DNA from: Bacillota bacterium
Lineage (GTDB): Bacteria > Bacillota > Clostridia > Oscillospirales > Ruminococcaceae
Length of the DNA stretch: 59,550 bases
Reading direction: 5' to 3'
Assembly (NCBI GenBank): GCA_029572815.1
Contig: JAKPUQ010000056.1
Location: 1-59,550 of the forward strand
This document shows positions 51,439 through 59,418 of this stretch, piece after piece; the first letter of the stretch is position 1, and every line of letters starts with the position of its first letter. A program made the translations under genes and the position numbers. The notes under the pieces are model-generated. The model saw nothing but the letters and a program-made list of their open reading frames with translations. It searched no databases and was not told where the DNA came from.

Positions 51439-51864
51439 TCACAAAGGCTGTTCTGAGGCTATCGGAACAGCCTTTTTGTACACATTACCTGCGAAGCGGC
51501 TGTTCATGGCAAGGCAGAGCCCCCGGGCAGGTATGCACAGTATGAACCAGAAGCAGGAGAAGGGGATACAGACCTGTCCCAGAAAATTCAGGGGCATATC
51601 CGAGTAATCCCACACGTTCCAGTGCATAATGATATTGTCGAAAAATCCCACAGTGAACTCTATGGCGGTTATGAGGAGCGAACCCGTAAGACAGCTCCTG
51701 ATAAGCGTCATGGCAGGGCGGCTGTTGACGGCGCAGAGCAGTGTGAGCACGGCTCCGCCTGTCAGACACATGGTCCAGTGTGTGTAGCCGCGGAGCAGTA
51801 TCTCTATGAGACTGTAGCTGAAATAGCCCATGAGAAACGAGAAGATAAGCTGCGAAAGCTTCAT
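51439..51864 (-). CDS. Putative ABC-transporter type IV-like membrane protein
   Basis: 141 residues with four probable membrane helices. IEFTVGFFDNIIMHWNVWDYSDMP near residue 67, then LNFLGQVCIPFSCFWF, match the WDYS...NLGQI pattern of the CmpB-like family (PF06541). The function is unknown. Its 3' end overlaps the terminator of the converging zinc-ribbon gene, and its stop is directly next to that gene's stop. Confidence 0.7.
   Translation of the reverse strand: MKLSQLIFSFLMGYFSYSLIEILLRGYTHWTMCLTGGAVLTLLCAVNSRPAMTLIRSCLTGSLLITAIEFTVGFFDNIIMHWNVWDYSDMPLNFLGQVCIPFSCFWFILCIPARGLCLAMNSRFAGNVYKKAVPIASEQPL
51445..51477 (+). terminator. Terminator of the zinc-ribbon gene, inside the converging gene
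   Basis: AGGCTGTTC (51445-51453) / GAACAGCCT (51465-51473) and TTTTT. It lies within the last codons of the minus-strand membrane gene. Confidence 0.8.
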
Positions 51865-51954
51865 GATAACACCTCAATTATTCTTTTATGCAGATTATTG
51901 CTCATTTTTAGAAGGTTTATTCATTTCAACTGAAAGGTTTAAAATGGTGAATGT

Positions 51955-52416
51955 ATGAAGAATGACAAAAAAGATGTAAGTGGAATTCTTAAATTTCTGG
52001 ACGAGCTGTACGTCAAATCAATAGATGGTATACCAAAAATCAGTAAGCCCATACCTGAATTAGCAGAGGATTATTTAAGAAAAAATCCCGAAGTTGATAC
52101 TGCGATAAAGAAAATGCATACAAATCAAATAAAGAAATGTACCACATCAGGTGTGGTCAATGGATTTGGCGGCTTAATAACATTGCCTGTAACCATTCCT
52201 GCTAATGTCGGAAGTGTGCTTTATGTTCAGATGCGTATGATAGCCTGCACTGCGTATATGAAAGGCTATGACCTTAAAAGTGATCAGGTACAGACTTTTG
52301 TATATGCCTGTTTGGCAGGCATTTCAATTAATGAATTTGTGAAGAAATTTGGCGTTAACTTGGGGCGTAAGCTTACTACTTCAGCAATAAAAAAATACCC
52401 GGAGAAGTTCTTGTGA
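51955..52416 (+). CDS. EcsC-family protein, N-terminal part of a split gene
   Basis: 153 residues. GFGGLITLPVTIPANVGSVLYVQMRMIACTAYMKGYDL (shortened here; about residues 68-110) is typical of the EcsC family, whose function is not well known. The frame ends at TGA 52414-52416 in KYPEKFL. The next frame begins with GTG at 52413 and continues the family sequence, so the intact protein would span 51955-52628. A single missing G (TTGTGA for TTGGTGA) would account for the split. The region is A/T-rich compared with its neighbours. Confidence 0.7.
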   Translation: MKNDKKDVSGILKFLDELYVKSIDGIPKISKPIPELAEDYLRKNPEVDTAIKKMHTNQIKKCTTSGVVNGFGGLITLPVTIPANVGSVLYVQMRMIACTAYMKGYDLKSDQVQTFVYACLAGISINEFVKKFGVNLGRKLTTSAIKKYPEKFL

Positions 52417-52628
52417 AAATAAATCAAAAAGTAGGTTTCAGATTCCTGACAAAGTTTGGAGAGAAGGGCTTGATAAACCTTGGAAAGATGGTGCCAGTTG
52501 TGGGTGCAGCAATCAACGGAGGCCTTGATTTTGCTGAAACGAAAGTAATTGCCAAAAGAGCATATAGTCTTTTTGTAGACGGAGACCTTTTACAAATCAC
52601 TAAAACAGAAAGCGAAGAAAATGATTAA
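52413..52628 (+). CDS. EcsC-family protein, C-terminal part of a split gene
   Basis: 71 residues from GTG: INQKVGFRFLTKFGEKG, then NLGKMVPVVGAAINGGLDF and KVIAKRAYSLF, which match the C-terminal segment of EcsC proteins. It starts 4 bases inside the previous frame. Translation could be coupled by the GTGA overlap, but in the family this part belongs to one chain, so a frameshift is more likely. Confidence 0.65.
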   Translation: MKINQKVGFRFLTKFGEKGLINLGKMVPVVGAAINGGLDFAETKVIAKRAYSLFVDGDLLQITKTESEEND

Positions 52629-52647
52629 CGAAACGGAGTTGAAGCAT

Positions 52648-54120
52648 ATGCGAAAAAGCTGCATACTTATGCATATATCCAGCCTGCCGTCGGAGTACGG
52701 CATTGGCAAAATGGGAAGAGCCGCATTTGAGTTCGTGGACTTCCTCAAAGCCGCAGAGGTGAAATGCTGGCAGATACTGCCCCTTTCGCCCACAAGCTAC
52801 GGCGATTCGCCCTATCAGTCCTTCTCCGTGAAGGCAGGCAACCCCTATTTCATCGACTTTGAGGTGCTGGAGGGGGACGGTCTCCTTGAGCACCATGAGT
52901 TCGCCTCATATGACTGGGAGAGCGAGAGGGACAAGGTGGATTACAGCCTTCAGTACGACCACTGCTTTGATGTGCTGAGAATAGCTTATGACCGCTTCAA
53001 GCCGTCAAAGTTCCCCGAATACAGGAAATTCTGTGAGGAGAACAAGAAATGGCTGGAGGACTACGCCCTGTTCATGGCGCTGAAATTCCGCTATGACGGC
53101 AAGCCCTGGTATGAGTGGGACGAGGATATAGCAATGCACCGTCCCAAGGCTGTGGCAGCTGCGAAAAAGGAGCTGAAAAAGGACATCGGCTTCAATAAGT
53201 TCATACAGTTTGAGTTCAGCAGACAGTGGAGGGAACTGAAAAAATACGCCAACGACAACGGCATCGAGATAATAGGCGATATTCCCATTTACTGCGCTCT
53301 GGACAGCGTTGAGGCGTGGGCGACACCGAAGCTTTTCCAGTTTGACAGAAAGCGCCGTCCTACTGCTGTGGCAGGCTGTCCGCCCGACGGCTTCTCACCT
53401 CTGGGACAGCTCTGGGGCAATCCCCTCTATAACTGGGACTATCATAAAAAGACAGGCTATGAATGGTGGATAGACCGTATCGGCGCGGCTTCACAGCTTT
53501 ACGATATTGTCCGCATAGACCACTTCCGCGGCTTCGAGAGCTATTACGCCATTCCCTACGGCAACGAGGACGCTACTGTGGGCGAGTGGAAGAAGGGACC
53601 CGACTATGAGCTTTTCAAGCTGGCTGAGGAGAAGCTGGGCAGGCTCAACATCATCGCCGAGGATCTGGGCTTCATCACTCCCGAGGTAAGGGCAATGCTG
53701 GACAAGTGCGGCTATCCGGGCATGAAGGTGCTACAGTTCGCATTCTCCGACGGCGAGAACGAGTACCTGCCCCATAATTACAGCAGCACCAATTATTTTG
53801 CATATACGGGTACTCATGACAACGAGACTCTCATCGGCTGGGTGGACACTCTGGACAAGAAGTCGCTGAAGTTCGCCATGAAGTACCTGAATGTCAAGAG
53901 GAAGAAGGACATCCCCGGGGCGGTCATCCGTGCGGCGTGGGGAAGCGTGGCACAGGTGGCTGCGGCTCAGATACAGGACTTCCTTGACAGTCCCAAGGAG
54001 GGCAGGATGAATACACCCTCGACTCTGGGCGGCAACTGGCAGTTCCGCACTCAGAAGTCGGACTTCACACCCGGGCTGGCGAAGAAGATACGAAAACTCA
54101 ATAAGCTTTATAACAGATAA
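52648..54120 (+). CDS. malQ: 4-alpha-glucanotransferase
   Basis: 490-residue GH77 enzyme that moves maltodextrin segments between chains. It begins MRKSCILMHISSLPSEYGIG, the standard N-terminus, so the in-frame ATG at 52621 was not used; SD ACGGAG fits 52648. The motifs IGDIPIYCALDSVEAWA, RIDHFRGFESYYAIP (catalytic nucleophile Asp), IIAEDLGFIT (acid/base Glu) and FAYTGTHDNETLIGW are present. It works with glycogen phosphorylase, encoded 1 kb downstream. Confidence 0.95.
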   Translation: MRKSCILMHISSLPSEYGIGKMGRAAFEFVDFLKAAEVKCWQILPLSPTSYGDSPYQSFSVKAGNPYFIDFEVLEGDGLLEHHEFASYDWESERDKVDYSLQYDHCFDVLRIAYDRFKPSKFPEYRKFCEENKKWLEDYALFMALKFRYDGKPWYEWDEDIAMHRPKAVAAAKKELKKDIGFNKFIQFEFSRQWRELKKYANDNGIEIIGDIPIYCALDSVEAWATPKLFQFDRKRRPTAVAGCPPDGFSPLGQLWGNPLYNWDYHKKTGYEWWIDRIGAASQLYDIVRIDHFRGFESYYAIPYGNEDATVGEWKKGPDYELFKLAEEKLGRLNIIAEDLGFITPEVRAMLDKCGYPGMKVLQFAFSDGENEYLPHNYSSTNYFAYTGTHDNETLIGWVDTLDKKSLKFAMKYLNVKRKKDIPGAVIRAAWGSVAQVAAAQIQDFLDSPKEGRMNTPSTLGGNWQFRTQKSDFTPGLAKKIRKLNKLYNR

Positions 54121-54165
54121 TAACCAGGAGCTAAGGTATTGATCCCAAAAAAGGAGTTGTTAAAG

Positions 54166-55137
54166 ATGAAAAAACTGATACTTACACTTACTGTTGCCGC
54201 AATGCTTACAGGCTGCGGCAATATTAAAGATGAAAAAGCACAGGATAAAACAGAGCCCGAGGCAACTGCCGTAACAACAGTTGCCGATACCGTGACGACC
54301 TCTGCGAAAACAACGACTGCTGTAAAGACGACTGCTGCAAAAACGACTGCGGCAAAAACGACTGCTGCAAAAACGACTGCTGCAAAAAGCACAACTACAA
54401 AGGCTGTGACCACTGCCGCAAAGCCTTCTGAAACACAGGCGCCGACAGCCGAGCCTGTAACGGCGGCTCCTAAGCATTATACATCTTTCGGCGATGAGAT
54501 ATCTGAAGCCGAGTGGAATGGTCTGATGAAGGTAAAAGAGAAGTACGGCGTTGATTTTGAGGTAATGGCCGCTAATCTCTGCTGGGAGTCATGGCCTGAG
54601 ACAATAATCGAAGAAGACGGCACGGAGTTCGCTTCCAAGAGAGACTCTTCTGAGCCTCTTAGAGTATGCTGTGTACTGAAGTGCAGCGACGGCACTGAAT
54701 TTCAAGCTTATGTCAATGAAAAAACGGACGTTGTTGCTGCTGATACCTTTTTGAGTGAGAAATACAAGAAGCAGTTTATGGATGAGGCAGGAGAGCTGTT
54801 CAGGAGGTTGGTTCCGGGCTGCAAGACACAATTGCATCTATACGATGGTGTGTCGCTGCCCTTTGAATACCCTGCTGACATGACCTATGAGGAGTTCCGT
54901 CAGGCTTTTGCTGACGAGGGTGGAAGTATGGCAGCATTATTGTACGTTACCGACGATGTTGAGAACATAGAAGAACTGGAAAAGTACAGTTTACGTCTGC
55001 ATAGGCGCAAGCGCGGAGATCTGGGCTATTATTGCAGGATACGTGTGGAAAAGATCTCGCAGGAGGACTACGATGCTCTTGACGATGTTTTCATAGATTA
55101 TCCGACGTTCTTGAAGGATAGCAAATTATTGGTCTAA
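54166..55137 (+). CDS. Lipoprotein with AAKTT-repeat stalk
   Basis: 323 residues. Signal peptide with MLTGC near residue 16; a Thr/Ala/Lys-rich stalk (about 30-95) that contains four or more tandem AAKTT units, encoded by a 15-base repeat around 54329-54388; then a globular domain of about 220 residues (SEAEWNGLMKVKEKYGVDFEV and onwards) without recognised family. It lies between malQ and glgP, so it may be on their transcript, but nothing in the sequence ties it to glycogen. The start is the ATG after AAAAGGAG, not that at 54139. Confidence 0.75.
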   Translation: MKKLILTLTVAAMLTGCGNIKDEKAQDKTEPEATAVTTVADTVTTSAKTTTAVKTTAAKTTAAKTTAAKTTAAKSTTTKAVTTAAKPSETQAPTAEPVTAAPKHYTSFGDEISEAEWNGLMKVKEKYGVDFEVMAANLCWESWPETIIEEDGTEFASKRDSSEPLRVCCVLKCSDGTEFQAYVNEKTDVVAADTFLSEKYKKQFMDEAGELFRRLVPGCKTQLHLYDGVSLPFEYPADMTYEEFRQAFADEGGSMAALLYVTDDVENIEELEKYSLRLHRRKRGDLGYYCRIRVEKISQEDYDALDDVFIDYPTFLKDSKLLV

Positions 55138-55150
55138 AGGAGTAAGGGAT

Positions 55151-57499
55151 ATGGATAAGAAATTGTTTATGGAGAATTTTACAGGAAGACTTCCGAAGGA
55201 TATAAAATCTGCAACGCCGCAGCAGCTTCACGACGCACTGGGCAAGACCGTTATGGAGATGTTTGCCGACCGCTGGGATAACGCCCGTCAGCAGCACCTT
55301 TCAAAGCGCCGCGCTGCCTACCTTTCCATGGAGTTCCTGGTGGGAAGGGCTGTCTACAACAATCTGCTGGTGCTTGGCATCTATGACGAGGTGGACGAGA
55401 TATTCAGGGAGCTTGGTATCGACCTTGCAAGCCTTGAGGACATAGAGGATGCCGCTCTCGGAAACGGCGGTCTGGGACGTCTTGCAGCCTGCTTCCTTGA
55501 CAGCGCTGCAACTCTGGCTCTGCCCCTTGACGGCTACGGTATACGCTACAAGTACGGTCTGTTCAAGCAGTCCATCGAGGACGGCTTCCAGAAGGAGGAC
55601 ATCGACGACTGGACACGCTATGGCGATCCGTGGTCGGTGCGCTGCGACGAGGACACTGTCCTTATCGAGTACAGCGGTCAGACCGTGAAGGCTGTGCCCT
55701 ATGATATGCCCATTTTCGGCTTCCGCACCGAGAATGTGGGAACTCTCAGACTGTGGCAGGCTGAGCCCGTGAAGGAGTTCGACTTTGACCTGTTCAACAA
55801 GCAGGACTACCTTGAGGCGTCAAGGGAGAAGATCTACGCCGAGGACATCTCCCGCGTGCTCTATCCCAACGACGATACCGACGAGGGAAAAAAGCTTCGT
55901 CTGAAGCAGCAGTATTTCTTCAGCTGTGCGTCCCTCGCGGACATTATCAGGAAGCACAAGGCGCGCTTCGGTACTCTCGAAAACTTAGCGGACTATATAT
56001 CCGTTCAGCTCAATGATACCCACCCTGTTATTTCTATCCCCGAACTCATAAGACAGCTGGTGGATAATGAGGGCTTCACCTTTGAGAAAGCCCTTGATAT
56101 GGCGAAAAGGATATTCAACTACACCAACCACACAGTTATGCAGGAAGCCCTTGAAAAGTGGCGCACCGATCTGGTGGAGGAGCTCCTGCCCAGGATATAC
56201 AGCATAATCATTCAGATAAATGAAGCCCTTATCGCAGATATGTACGCAGCAGGCGTACAGAAGGACAAGACCGACCGCATAAAGATAATCAAGGGAGATC
56301 TTATCCACATGGCGGATATGGCGTGCTATGCTTCCAGCCACATCAACGGCGTTGCCGAGATACACACGCAGATACTCAAGGATTCCGTGCTGGCGGACTG
56401 GTTCAGCCTTGCGCCCGAGAAGTTCCGCAACGAGACCAACGGCATCACTCAGCGCCGCTGGATAGTCCTCTGCAACAGGGAGCTCTCCTCTCTTATCACT
56501 GAGCTTCTGGGGGACGATAACTGGATAAACGACCTTGACAGGCTCCGTGAGCTGGCTAAGTTTGCCGACGATGAAAATGTGCTCCGCCGCTTCATCGACA
56601 TCAAGCAGGGCAAGAAGCAGCAGCTTGCCGACTTCATAAAGGCTCATGACGGCATTGACACCGACGCAGATTCTGTTTTTGATATCCAGATAAAGCGCCT
56701 CCATGAGTACAAGAGGCAGCTCCTCAACGCCTTCTCTATTCTGTGGATATACTACGGCATAAAGGACGGCAGCATTCAGGGCTTTACTCCCACAACTTTC
56801 ATCTTCGGAGCCAAGTCTGCTCCCGGATACCGCCGCGCAAAGGCGATAATCAAGTTCATCAACGAGGTGGGCAGGATAGTCTCCTCAGACCCCGATACTC
56901 GTGACCTCATAAAGGTGGTCTTCGTTCAGAATTACAACGTCTCCTATGCTGAAAAGCTGGTGGCAGCTGCCGATGTCTCCGAGCAGATATCCACCGCAGG
57001 CACGGAAGCCAGCGGCACAGGCAATATGAAGCTCATGCTCAACGGCGCGGTAACTCTCGGAACCTTTGACGGCGCCAACATCGAGATAGTTCAGGAGGCA
57101 GGGGAGGAGAACAACTACATCTTCGGTGCCCGTGTTGAGGACCTGGAGAAGATAGTTCCCGAGTACGACAGCAGAAGCGTTTTCGCCAATGACCCCATGG
57201 TGAAAAAGGTGGTATCATCACTTATTGACGGTACCGTTTCCGACGGCGGCAGCGGCGATTTTCGCGAGCTTTACACTGCTCTCCTTGACGGTGCAAGCTG
57301 GCACGCTCCCGACCATTATTACCTCCTTGGCGATATGAGGGACTACGTTGAGACCAAGCTCCGCTGCATAAACGACTACAGCGCTGACAGACTCACCTTC
57401 GCCCGTAAGCAGTGGCTGAATATGTGCAATTCGGGCAAATTCAGCTCAGACCGCACTATCGCGGATTACGCTGCCAATATCTGGGGAATAAAGCAGTAA
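55151..57499 (+). CDS. glgP: Glycogen/maltodextrin phosphorylase
   Basis: 782-residue GT35 enzyme that releases glucose-1-phosphate from alpha-1,4-glucans. Visible blocks are RAAYLSMEFLVGRAVYNNLL, ALGNGGLGRLAACFLDS, DTHPVISIPELIRQL, NGITQRRWIV and KRLHEYKRQLLN. The PLP-lysine site EASGTGNMKLMLNGAVTLGT is near residue 620. Length is normal. It ends about 150 bases before its terminator (57652-57692). Confidence 0.96.
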   Translation: MDKKLFMENFTGRLPKDIKSATPQQLHDALGKTVMEMFADRWDNARQQHLSKRRAAYLSMEFLVGRAVYNNLLVLGIYDEVDEIFRELGIDLASLEDIEDAALGNGGLGRLAACFLDSAATLALPLDGYGIRYKYGLFKQSIEDGFQKEDIDDWTRYGDPWSVRCDEDTVLIEYSGQTVKAVPYDMPIFGFRTENVGTLRLWQAEPVKEFDFDLFNKQDYLEASREKIYAEDISRVLYPNDDTDEGKKLRLKQQYFFSCASLADIIRKHKARFGTLENLADYISVQLNDTHPVISIPELIRQLVDNEGFTFEKALDMAKRIFNYTNHTVMQEALEKWRTDLVEELLPRIYSIIIQINEALIADMYAAGVQKDKTDRIKIIKGDLIHMADMACYASSHINGVAEIHTQILKDSVLADWFSLAPEKFRNETNGITQRRWIVLCNRELSSLITELLGDDNWINDLDRLRELAKFADDENVLRRFIDIKQGKKQQLADFIKAHDGIDTDADSVFDIQIKRLHEYKRQLLNAFSILWIYYGIKDGSIQGFTPTTFIFGAKSAPGYRRAKAIIKFINEVGRIVSSDPDTRDLIKVVFVQNYNVSYAEKLVAAADVSEQISTAGTEASGTGNMKLMLNGAVTLGTFDGANIEIVQEAGEENNYIFGARVEDLEKIVPEYDSRSVFANDPMVKKVVSSLIDGTVSDGGSGDFRELYTALLDGASWHAPDHYYLLGDMRDYVETKLRCINDYSADRLTFARKQWLNMCNSGKFSSDRTIADYAANIWGIKQ

Positions 57500-57651
57500 T
57501 GAGTTGAAAGTTGAGAGTTTGGGTGTCGCCTGACGGCGAGGTACAGAAAAAAGCTGCTCTCATAAGTAGTGCGGAATGGCACTGAAAACAACGTAAAACC
57601 GTTGTATAACCGAAAAGTTTTTCGGAAGTTCTGCGTTTTGCATAAAGAAAT

Positions 57652-57692
57652 GCGCCTGTATTTGTGAGCTTTCACGGTACAGGCGCTTTTTT
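57652..57692 (+). terminator. Terminator of the malQ-glgP genes
   Basis: GCGCCTGTA (57652-57660) / TACAGGCGC (57678-57686) followed by six T. Confidence 0.85.
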
Positions 57693-57758
57693 AGTGACAG
57701 ATGTCACTGCGGAAGTGACGGGTGACATCTTCAAAATCCCCCTTTTCTGTGGTATCAT
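57693..57758 (+). promoter_or_regulatory. Promoter with a cluster of GTGACA half-sites
   Basis: A perfect 7-bp palindrome AGTGACA-GA-TGTCACT (57693-57708) and two more direct half-sites, AGTGAC at 57714-57719 and GTGACA at 57722-57727. They lie just before TTCAAA (57730-57735), a 17-base spacer and TATCAT (57753-57758). The core ACAnnTGT recalls BlaI/CopY-type operators, but the regulator is not identified. Confidence 0.5.
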
Positions 57759-57807
57759 GGGTATAACAGAGGAGGTGCAGCGGCACCTCGGAAAGGGGCG
57801 CGATGTT

Positions 57808-58305
57808 ATGAAAAAGGCTGAAAAGATAATTCTTTATACTGGGGCAGGCGGTATCACCGCTTATATCGTAAGGTGTATTGCGGACGCTGTCATGGACCGC
57901 TTCCGTGTTCCGCTGCCGGACTACTTCGGACTCGCTTATATGTCACCATGGGGAGCGCTGATAGTTGTATGCGTTCTCGCACAGATAGGCGTGCTCATAT
58001 CGGTGCTTCTCCGCAGGCGCAGAGAGGACGGCAAAAAGGAAATATCAATGGGATATACAGTGTCCTTCTTCTGCTCGTTTATCCCCTTTGTGCTGCTGGT
58101 GGCTTACTCGGCTTATTGCATGAAGGCAGGCTTCAACTTCCTGTGGTCGGTGAGCTACGGGTGGGAAGCCTTTGGGGACGCATTTATGATTATGGGGTTT
58201 GTGTTCATTATTATCCCCGTGTTCCCGTTCTGCGTTTTCTGGCAGGTGTTCTACATCGTCAGAAGGATAAAAGCAAGGAAACGCCTGAAGGCTGAAAGGA
58301 GCTGA
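57808..58305 (+). CDS. Four-helix membrane protein, tandem copy 1
   Basis: 165 residues, with four probable membrane helices (about 7-27, 46-68, 83-104, 130-152) and a basic C-terminus. The last helix region ends IPVFPFCVFWQVFYI, shared in form with the two following genes (IPIFPFMLFWQVLY and VPVFPAMIFWQILFI). A frame is open further upstream, but the ATG at 57808 starts a sensible protein after GGAAAGGGGCG. No family is recognised. Confidence 0.65.
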   Translation: MKKAEKIILYTGAGGITAYIVRCIADAVMDRFRVPLPDYFGLAYMSPWGALIVVCVLAQIGVLISVLLRRRREDGKKEISMGYTVSFFCSFIPFVLLVAYSAYCMKAGFNFLWSVSYGWEAFGDAFMIMGFVFIIIPVFPFCVFWQVFYIVRRIKARKRLKAERS

Positions 58306-58309
58306 GCTT

Positions 58310-58783
58310 ATGAAAAAATACGAGAAGATACTTATAGCTGTATTCGGCAGCTGTACAATTTTATCACTTGCATTTTTATTAATTTCATTTTTCATGCTCG
58401 GGAAAGGTATCGGATACCTTGATTATCTTGAGGAGGTTCTGCCGTATTACCTTATGTTCGGCGGAGTTTTCGGTGTTATCGGAGTACTGGTGCCGTGGAG
58501 GCTCAGAAAGCGCCGCGAGGCAGGAAAGGCTCCCATATCAAAGCTGTACAAGGTGAGCTTCTGGCTCAGCTTTTTGCCCTTAGCAGTGCTGCTCATAGTA
58601 GGTATCGCAGGCGCAGTCGGCGGCGGCTTCGACTGGAGCGTGCTCTGGGGCACTGTAGTTCTCTACGGCATACTTCTGGGCTGTATACTTATCCCGATTT
58701 TTCCGTTTATGCTGTTCTGGCAGGTGCTTTATGGCATCATGGCAGGGAAGTACAAAAAGGCGACTGACACACAAAGGAGCTGA
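58310..58783 (+). CDS. Four-helix membrane protein, tandem copy 2
   Basis: 157 residues. It begins MKKYEKILIAVFG and has four probable membrane helices, a short basic loop after helix 2 (RLRKRREAGK) and the closing FWQVLYGI. It starts 4 bases after copy 1. Copies 2 and 3 share almost the same first ten residues and the RLRKR..AGK..S.LY loop. The function is unknown. Confidence 0.65.
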   Translation: MKKYEKILIAVFGSCTILSLAFLLISFFMLGKGIGYLDYLEEVLPYYLMFGGVFGVIGVLVPWRLRKRREAGKAPISKLYKVSFWLSFLPLAVLLIVGIAGAVGGGFDWSVLWGTVVLYGILLGCILIPIFPFMLFWQVLYGIMAGKYKKATDTQRS

Positions 58784-58787
58784 TAAT

Positions 58788-59282
58788 ATGAAAAAATATG
58801 AAAAGGCATTGCTTGCCATATTCGGATTGTGCTCTGTTTTATCCATATCTGCGGTGCTGTATATCTGGTACGGGCTTGAGAAGGGACTGGGCTATATTGA
58901 CGATGGCATAACAGTGGTGCCGTACTGGTGTACCTTTGTGTCGCTGGCAGGTCTGTCCGCAGTGCTGGTCTCATGGAGGCTCAGAAAACGTGCAGAGGCA
59001 GGGAAGAAGCCTGTATCAGGGCTCTATCTGCTGAGCTTTATACTGTCATTCCTGCCGTTTGTACTGCTGATAATAGAGTCTTTAAACAGTATTTCAGAGG
59101 GATTCAGTTTTATGGGCGATACCTGGTACGGAGCAGAGGCTTTCTGGGACACCTTTTCCTGGAACGGCATTCTTGTTTTCGGCTGCCTTGTGCCAGTTTT
59201 CCCTGCGATGATTTTCTGGCAGATACTCTTTATCATCAAGAGGATAAAGTACAGAAAGCTTATGAGAGCAAGCGATAAATAG
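58788..59282 (+). CDS. Four-helix membrane protein, tandem copy 3
   Basis: 164 residues, starting MKKYEKALLAIFGLCSV at the ATG at 58788 behind AAAGGAG; an in-frame extension to 58731 overlaps copy 2 and is not needed. Four probable helices, the loop WRLRKRAEAGKKPVSGLYLLSF and the end FWQILFIIKRIKYRK match copy 2. A clear terminator follows, so the three genes form one operon. Confidence 0.65.
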   Translation: MKKYEKALLAIFGLCSVLSISAVLYIWYGLEKGLGYIDDGITVVPYWCTFVSLAGLSAVLVSWRLRKRAEAGKKPVSGLYLLSFILSFLPFVLLIIESLNSISEGFSFMGDTWYGAEAFWDTFSWNGILVFGCLVPVFPAMIFWQILFIIKRIKYRKLMRASDK

Positions 59283-59294
59283 TGAGTAGATAGT

Positions 59295-59331
59295 AAAATC
59301 TCCCCGATACCTGAGTGTCGGGGAGATTTTT
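59295..59331 (+). terminator. Terminator of the tandem membrane-protein operon
   Basis: 13-bp stem AAAATCTCCCCGA (59295-59307) / TCGGGGAGATTTT (59318-59330) with T residues. Confidence 0.9.
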
Positions 59332-59350
59332 ATGTTAAAAAATAAAAATA

Positions 59351-59391
59351 TGTAAAGTAAGCTTGACAAAAAATGTAAAGCGTGCTATACT
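59351..59391 (+). promoter_or_regulatory. Promoter with TGTAAAG repeats, cut off from its gene
   Basis: TTGACA (59363-59368), 17 bases, TATACT (59386-59391). TGTAAAG occurs at 59351-59357, opposite CTTGACA as a near palindrome, and again inside the spacer near 59374. The IS begins 27 bases downstream, so the gene it served is not in the window. Confidence 0.6.
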
Positions 59392-59418
59392 ATAATCACA
59401 GAAGAAGTAAAGTGCCTT

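Larger units (their letters stand above)
57500..57807. other. Gene-free stretch with a heptamer tract, terminator, operator-like sites and promoter
   Basis: No gene is seen. It holds an AGTTGAA/AGTTGAG tract (57501-57520), a small CCGAAAA/TTCGG hairpin (near 57611-57625), the glgP terminator, a cluster of GTGACA half-sites (57693-57727) and a promoter (57730-57758). A longer reading of the next gene into this region is not supported. Confidence 0.65.
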
